A DNA stretch of 9,379 nucleotides, taken from assembly GCA_947573015.1 (NCBI GenBank), contig CANPDS010000077.1, positions 1 through 9,379 of the forward strand, written 5' to 3'. The notes below the pieces were generated by a model. The model searched no databases. It saw only the letters and a list, made by a program, of their open reading frames with translations, and was not told the origin of the DNA. Position 1 is the stretch's first letter. Each line of letters opens with the position of its first letter. The stretch comes from an uncultured Muribaculum sp. (lineage in GTDB: Bacteria > Bacteroidota > Bacteroidia > Bacteroidales > Muribaculaceae). Positions 5,683-9,379 of this stretch are shown here, one piece after another. The position numbers were made by a program, and so were the translations under genes.

Positions 5683-6636
5683 ATGATTATGATTTCCACA
5701 CTATGCACACCATATCCGGCGTCGTCTGATGGCAAGCCATCATGCAAAGGTCGATTCGCACCATCGCCTTCCGGCCGCATGCATCTCGGTAATGTATATG
5801 CGGCACTCTTTTCCTACATATCGGCCAAGGCCAAAGGTGGCAGGTGGCTTCTGCGCATTGAGGATATTGACCGTCAGCGGTCGCGACGGGAGTGGGCCGA
5901 CTTGATCATGAGCGATCTTGACTGGCTTGGGCTTGGCTGGGACGAGGGGCCGGTGTATCAAAGTGAACGTGATGACGTGTACCAGTGGCAGCTTGAACGA
6001 CTGGAATCGATGGGGCTGCTTTATCCATGCTCATGCACGCGAGCTGAGCTGCTTGCCACTCGTGCTCCGCACGCATCCGATGGTCATGTTGCGTATGGCG
6101 GCAGATGCCGTCCGTCATTTCCTATATATAATAATGTAGTAAGTGAAGAGAGCACCCTGCGCCTCATGGTGCCTCCATATGTGGAGGGTATAAGTAGACC
6201 AGGGGGTGGCGATGTCGAGTTTGCCGATCGGATCTGCGGTGTGCAGCGCGTGTCGCTCTATGACTACTGCGGCGATTTTATCGTGCGCAGACGCGATGGT
6301 GCGTGGGCATATCAGTTTGCTGTTTCGGTCGATGATTCATTAATGGGCGTTACGGAGATAGTGCGTGGTGACGATCTGTTGTTGTCAACTGCTCCGCAAC
6401 GGTATGTGGCTGATATGCTGGGGTTGACTTTTCCGCATACATATGCTCATCTGCCTCTTCTTACGAATGAATCTGGAGTGAGACTATCGAAGCGTGACGG
6501 TGCATTGTCGATGGAGTGGCTGCGTGGGCATTCTACTCCGCGCGATATAGTTGTCAAGATATGCCGAGCCTCCGGAGTTGATGTGGAGGAGGCTTTTACT
6601 GTGCTTGAGCGGCTCGGCTGGAATGGTGGTCGTTAA
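5683..6636 (+). CDS. gluQ: Glutamyl-queuosine tRNA(Asp) synthetase (GluQ-RS)
   Basis: The protein is 317 residues if read from the ATG at 5683. It is a truncated paralogue of glutamyl-tRNA synthetase lacking the anticodon-binding domain, and it attaches glutamate to queuosine 34 of tRNA-Asp. Visible motifs: RFAPSPSGRMHLGNVYAAL (24-42, with HLGN standing for the class I HIGH box), LRIEDIDRQRS (57-67), WDEGPVYQSER (86-96), the zinc ligands C116, C118, Y138 and C142 (CSC, then YGGRC), YQFAVSVDDSLMGVTEIVRGDDLL (210-233), and VRLSKRDGAL (266-275) as the KMSKS-like loop. The length and absence of a C-terminal anticodon domain separate it from GltX. The ATG at 5689, two codons on, is also possible, and a TTG at 5656 would add nine unlikely residues. 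It is not next to dksA as in many Proteobacteria. It appears to be a single-gene unit, since ugd has its own promoter. Confidence 0.95.
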   Translation: MIMISTLCTPYPASSDGKPSCKGRFAPSPSGRMHLGNVYAALFSYISAKAKGGRWLLRIEDIDRQRSRREWADLIMSDLDWLGLGWDEGPVYQSERDDVYQWQLERLESMGLLYPCSCTRAELLATRAPHASDGHVAYGGRCRPSFPIYNNVVSEESTLRLMVPPYVEGISRPGGGDVEFADRICGVQRVSLYDYCGDFIVRRRDGAWAYQFAVSVDDSLMGVTEIVRGDDLLLSTAPQRYVADMLGLTFPHTYAHLPLLTNESGVRLSKRDGALSMEWLRGHSTPRDIVVKICRASGVDVEEAFTVLERLGWNGGR

Positions 6637-6642
6637 ATAAAA

Positions 6643-6674
6643 TTTGCAAAAGAGGGGCGTAGTTATTATCTTTG
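6643..6674 (+). promoter_or_regulatory. Bacteroidetes-type promoter for ugd (and probably wecA)
   Basis: TTTG (6643-6646), a 20-nt spacer and TATCTTTG (6667-6674) match the -33/-7 consensus exactly, only 6 nt after the gluQ stop codon. Transcription would start near 6680, giving a leader of about 70 nt to the ATG at 6754. Confidence 0.75.
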
Positions 6675-6753
6675 CATTCAGAAAATTATCGTCGACATGA
6701 TGCGTGACTTGCATCTTGCCGCCATTAAACGCACTCTTAACAAGAGGATTATC

Positions 6754-8091
6754 ATGAATATTGCAATTGTCGGTACAGGTTATGTAGGGCTCGTTTCCGG
6801 AGCATGCTTCTCGGAAATGGGGATCGATGTTACGTGTGTTGACATTGATGCTTCCAAGATCGCGCGGCTTAATGCCGGTGAAATGCCGATATATGAGCCG
6901 GGTCTTAAGGAGCTTGTTGAACGCAATGTAGCAGCCGGGCGATTGCACTTCACCACATCGCTTGCCGAATGTCTCGACCGGGTGGAGGTTGTATTCTCTG
7001 CCGTGGGCACACCTCCTGATGAGGATGGCGGTGCTGATTTGAGCTATGTGCTTGATGTGGCACGCACTTTCGGACGTCATATCAATCATTATACCATACT
7101 TGTAACCAAGTCGACGGTGCCGGTAGGTACGGCCGCCAAGGTCAAGGAAACTGTTGCCGAAGAGCTTGCCCGTCGCGGAGTGAATGTAGACTTTGAGGTT
7201 GCCAGTAACCCGGAATTTCTTAAAGAGGGGGCTGCTATAAAGGATTTCATGTCGCCCGACCGGGTGGTTGTCGGTGTGGAGAGCGAGAGGGCCAAGGAGG
7301 TCATGACCAAACTTTACCGTCCGTTCCTGACCAACAATTTCCGTGTCTATTTCATGGACATTCCTTCAGCGGAGATGACCAAGTATGCCGCTAATGCCAT
7401 GCTTGCCACCCGTATATCATTTATGAATGATATCGCCAATTTGTGCGACCGTGTCGGCGCTGATGTCAATATGGTGCGCAAAGGTATCGGCACTGATGTG
7501 CGCATCGGTGGAAAATTCCTGTATGCCGGATGTGGATATGGCGGCTCCTGTTTCCCGAAAGATGTAAAGGCTCTTGCCCGTACTGCCAGAGAAAATGGTT
7601 GTGTGATGCGTGTGGTGGAGGCTGTTGAGGCCACTAATGAAGCGCAGAAGACTGTAGTGTGCGACAAACTGTATGCTGCTGTTGGAGCTGACCTTTCCGG
7701 TAAGACGGTGGCGGTGTGGGGACTTGCTTTCAAGCCGGAGACTGACGATATGCGTGAGGCGCCATCGTTGGTTGTCATATCACGTCTGCTTGCCGCCGGC
7801 GCCACAGTGAGGGTCTACGATCCTGTAGCGATGGCCGAATGCCACCGGCGTATCGGTGATGGGAAGACATATGGCGCTTCAGGCCGGCTGATATATGCCT
7901 CCGACATGTATGATGCCGCTTTGGGAGCCGAGGCGCTTCTGCTGCTTACGGAGTGGAAACAGTTCAGGATGCCGTCATGGCCTGTTCTACGCCGGTTGAT
8001 GCGAAGGCCCCTGCTGATTGACGGACGCAATATCTACGACCGCAGTGATGTTGAGACTGAAGGATTTGAATATTACGGTATCGGCCGTTGA
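6754..8091 (+). CDS. ugd: UDP-glucose 6-dehydrogenase
   Basis: The protein has 445 residues. It oxidises UDP-glucose to UDP-glucuronate with two NAD+, supplying acidic sugars for capsule or exopolysaccharide. I chose the ATG at 6754 because MNIAIVGTGYVGLVSG is the family N-terminus, with the Rossmann fold starting at once (G7, G9, G12). In-frame ATGs at 6697 and 6700 would add a 19-residue charged extension with no counterpart that I know of. The N-terminal domain includes CVDID (28-32), YEPGL (47-51) and FSAVGTPPDEDG (81-92). Catalytic-site residues include E158 in NPEFLKEG (152-159), K210 and N214 in MTKYAANAM, the nucleophile C266 in GCGYGGSCFPKD (259-270), and D270. The UDP-binding C-terminal domain has WGLAFKPETDDMREAPS (322-338) and DGRNIYD (423-429). 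These families also include UDP-ManNAc dehydrogenases, but the FKPETDDMRE and YGGSCFPKD context favours Ugd. It is probably cotranscribed with the wecA-like gene 73 nt downstream. Confidence 0.95.
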   Translation: MNIAIVGTGYVGLVSGACFSEMGIDVTCVDIDASKIARLNAGEMPIYEPGLKELVERNVAAGRLHFTTSLAECLDRVEVVFSAVGTPPDEDGGADLSYVLDVARTFGRHINHYTILVTKSTVPVGTAAKVKETVAEELARRGVNVDFEVASNPEFLKEGAAIKDFMSPDRVVVGVESERAKEVMTKLYRPFLTNNFRVYFMDIPSAEMTKYAANAMLATRISFMNDIANLCDRVGADVNMVRKGIGTDVRIGGKFLYAGCGYGGSCFPKDVKALARTARENGCVMRVVEAVEATNEAQKTVVCDKLYAAVGADLSGKTVAVWGLAFKPETDDMREAPSLVVISRLLAAGATVRVYDPVAMAECHRRIGDGKTYGASGRLIYASDMYDAALGAEALLLLTEWKQFRMPSWPVLRRLMRRPLLIDGRNIYDRSDVETEGFEYYGIGR

Positions 8092-8164
8092 TGGTAATGT
8101 TGATTAAATTTGATTGTGTATGACAACACTTTATTTATTACTATAACTTACACACTTTTCGATT

Positions 8165-9280
8165 ATGAACTTTTGGTTGCTATGTAATTTCGTCGTATTT
8201 GTACTATGTGTACTTTTTGCAGGTATCTTTATCCCGCAGATCCTGCTTGTGGCTTTTAAGAAAGAGCTGTTTGATATGCCCGATGAGCGTAAGATTCATA
8301 AGGATATAGTGCCGCGTCTTGGCGGTATAGCTTTCACTCCTGTGATTTGTTTTACGATGTCGCTCCTTGTGGGTGTCAACATGCTTCTTGGCGATCCTCG
8401 CCTTCAGGTGCTTGTCGATGCCCAGACACTTCCTCTGTCAATGGGATTCTGCGCATTGTTCCTTATATATATAGTCGGTCTTGGCGATGACCTTGTCGGA
8501 GTGCAGTATCGCGCTAAGTTTATGGTCCAGATACTTTGTGCCGCATTTATCATCATGGGTGGCTTCTGGATCAATTCACTCCACGGGTTGTTCTGGATTG
8601 ACGATGTAGCATGCTGGCTCGAATGTCTGATGACAGTGTTGTTCATTGTCTTTGTGTGCAATGCGATCAATCTTATAGATGGTATTGACGGTTTGGCTTC
8701 CGGCTTGTCGGCTGCGGCATTCATCATCTACGGTGTCACTTATTATATGGTGGGAGAGTATGTCTATTCGATGCTGTCGTTTGCATCGCTCGGTGTGCTG
8801 GTGCCATTCTTTTATTATAATGTGTTTGGCGATCCAGCCAAGCGCAAGAAGATATTTATGGGCGATGCCGGTTCGCTCACTATCGGCCTGTTACTGTCGT
8901 TCCTGAGTCTGCATCTGTTTGATGCTCCTACGCTGATGATAGGCTCTTTGCCATGCAATCCATTTGTGGTGGCTCTGTCGCCGCTGATTGTGCCATGTTT
9001 TGATGTGGTGCGCGTATATATCGGTCGTGTGCGCCGTGGCACTAACCCATTCCTGCCTGACCGCACTCATATCCACCACAAGCTCCTTGCTCTCGGCATG
9101 CCGTCACGTATGGCCATGATCACTATTGTCGGAGTGGCTCTATTCTTCTCTGTAGTCAATATCGGGCTTTCATATATGATCAATATCACTCTGCTTGTGT
9201 TGCTTGATATCCTGTTCTGGAGTCTGGCCAACATAGTGCTTTCACGCGCTATAAAACAACATAAGGAGAACGTTGCTTAA
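8165..9280 (+). CDS. wecA: WecA-like undecaprenyl-phosphate N-acetylhexosamine-1-phosphate transferase
   Basis: The protein has 371 residues and about ten or eleven hydrophobic segments, so it sits in the inner membrane. It belongs to the MraY/WecA (glycosyltransferase family 4) superfamily and transfers a sugar-1-phosphate, usually GlcNAc-1-P, from a UDP-sugar to undecaprenyl phosphate, the first step of lipid-linked glycan synthesis. Cytoplasmic-loop motifs in order: DMPDERKIHKDIVPRLGG (37-54), the metal-binding pair D108-D109 in GLGDDLVGVQYRAKFMVQ, NAINLIDGIDGLASG (166-180, with D172 and D175), FMGDAGSLTIG (231-241) and RTHIHH (300-305). The HIHH box places it with WecA/TagO/WbpL rather than MraY. 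The exact sugar (GlcNAc, GalNAc or FucNAc) cannot be read from the sequence. Adjacency to ugd suggests capsule, exopolysaccharide or O-antigen synthesis. The ATG at 8165 gives a normal first transmembrane helix. I see no separate promoter in the 73-nt gap. Confidence 0.93.
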   Translation: MNFWLLCNFVVFVLCVLFAGIFIPQILLVAFKKELFDMPDERKIHKDIVPRLGGIAFTPVICFTMSLLVGVNMLLGDPRLQVLVDAQTLPLSMGFCALFLIYIVGLGDDLVGVQYRAKFMVQILCAAFIIMGGFWINSLHGLFWIDDVACWLECLMTVLFIVFVCNAINLIDGIDGLASGLSAAAFIIYGVTYYMVGEYVYSMLSFASLGVLVPFFYYNVFGDPAKRKKIFMGDAGSLTIGLLLSFLSLHLFDAPTLMIGSLPCNPFVVALSPLIVPCFDVVRVYIGRVRRGTNPFLPDRTHIHHKLLALGMPSRMAMITIVGVALFFSVVNIGLSYMINITLLVLLDILFWSLANIVLSRAIKQHKENVA

Positions 9281-9379
9281 TGATATTAAGATATAATACA
9301 GAGCGGGGGGGAAGCCAACGAGGGTTGCCACGCACCGTGGGTTATGGTTTGTTTTTTAAATTTGTAAAACTGGTATGAG
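9281..9379 (+). other. Non-coding right edge: G7 run, small hairpin, T-rich tract and candidate promoter
   Basis: After the TAA of the wecA-like gene there is no coding sequence. The stretch contains seven G in a row (9305-9311) and a 5-bp hairpin, CCACG/CGTGG (9328-9332, 9336-9340). A T-rich run (9348-9357) follows, so hairpin and run could act as a weak terminator of the ugd-wecA unit. TAAATTTG (9357-9364) matches the -7 consensus and could start the next gene beyond the edge, although no good -33 box is present. Confidence 0.35.

Noticed and set aside
6484..7089. Minus-strand frame of 201 codons across the gluQ-ugd junction
   Set aside because: It is antisense to both intact genes and to the ugd promoter, and it shows no known motif. 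Its length is explained by codon bias on the other strand.
7347..7805. Minus-strand frame of 152 codons inside ugd
   Set aside because: It is antisense to the catalytic core of ugd and has a low-complexity Ser/Thr/Ala composition typical of shadow frames.
8092..8164. Separate promoter for the wecA-like gene
   Set aside because: There is a TTTG at 8109-8112, but no TAnnTTTG follows at a usable distance, so cotranscription with ugd is the simpler reading.
1..9379. CRISPR array, tRNA or rRNA gene, insertion sequence, defence or toxin-antitoxin system
   Set aside because: I saw no regularly spaced direct repeats, no tRNA-like cloverleaf in the spacers, no transposase, integrase or nuclease motifs and no paired small toxin-antitoxin genes. 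The coding content is housekeeping plus glycan metabolism.

Overview
The window looks like a chromosomal segment from a Bacteroidales bacterium, and I infer the Muribaculaceae or a close relative. The sequence basis is as follows. Intergenic regions carry the Bacteroidetes promoter pattern TTTG-N19/20-TAnnTTTG. Start codons lack Shine-Dalgarno sequences and sit behind A/T-rich leaders. Signal peptides end in S/A-x-A-Q style sites, and the proteins (serine-type sulfatase, periplasmic TPR protein, RadA, SpoU methylase, GluQ-RS, Ugd, WecA-like transferase) fit that phylum. The exact genus cannot be read from the sequence.

Layout from left to right. Positions 1-892 (minus) hold the N-terminal two thirds of a secreted, serine-type, iduronate-2-sulfatase-like sulfatase that runs off the left edge. 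It is divergent from a small secreted helical protein of unknown function (1039-1671, plus). The two genes appear to share one symmetric core promoter at 977-994. Positions 1672-1929 are a convergent, gene-free spacer with three clear hairpins, one of them a 23-bp near-perfect palindrome. A minus-strand cluster follows, transcribed from a well-formed promoter at 5570-5600: a periplasmic TPR protein (5464-4184), a SpoU/TrmH-family RNA methyltransferase (4094-3327) and radA (3297-1930). A hairpin sits between the TPR gene and the methylase gene and may attenuate transcription. On the plus strand come gluQ (5683-6636), then ugd (6754-8091, with its own strong promoter) and a wecA-like phosphoglycosyltransferase gene (8165-9280). 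The last 99 bases are a non-coding boundary with a G7 run, a small hairpin, a T-rich tract and a candidate promoter for the next gene.

How the genes fit together. ugd makes UDP-glucuronate, and the WecA-like enzyme starts lipid-linked glycan assembly on undecaprenyl phosphate. Together they look like the front end of a capsule, exopolysaccharide or O-antigen pathway, possibly continuing past the right edge. The sulfatase suggests use of sulfated host or dietary glycans. RadA (recombination), the SpoU methylase (rRNA or tRNA 2'-O-methylation) and GluQ-RS (glutamylation of queuosine in tRNA-Asp) are housekeeping functions.

I found no mobile element, CRISPR array, rRNA or tRNA gene, and no convincing new multi-gene system. 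The most interesting signals are regulatory: the mirror-symmetric bidirectional promoter, the long spacer palindrome, and the intercistronic hairpin whose imperfect pairs become G-U pairs only in the minus-strand transcript.
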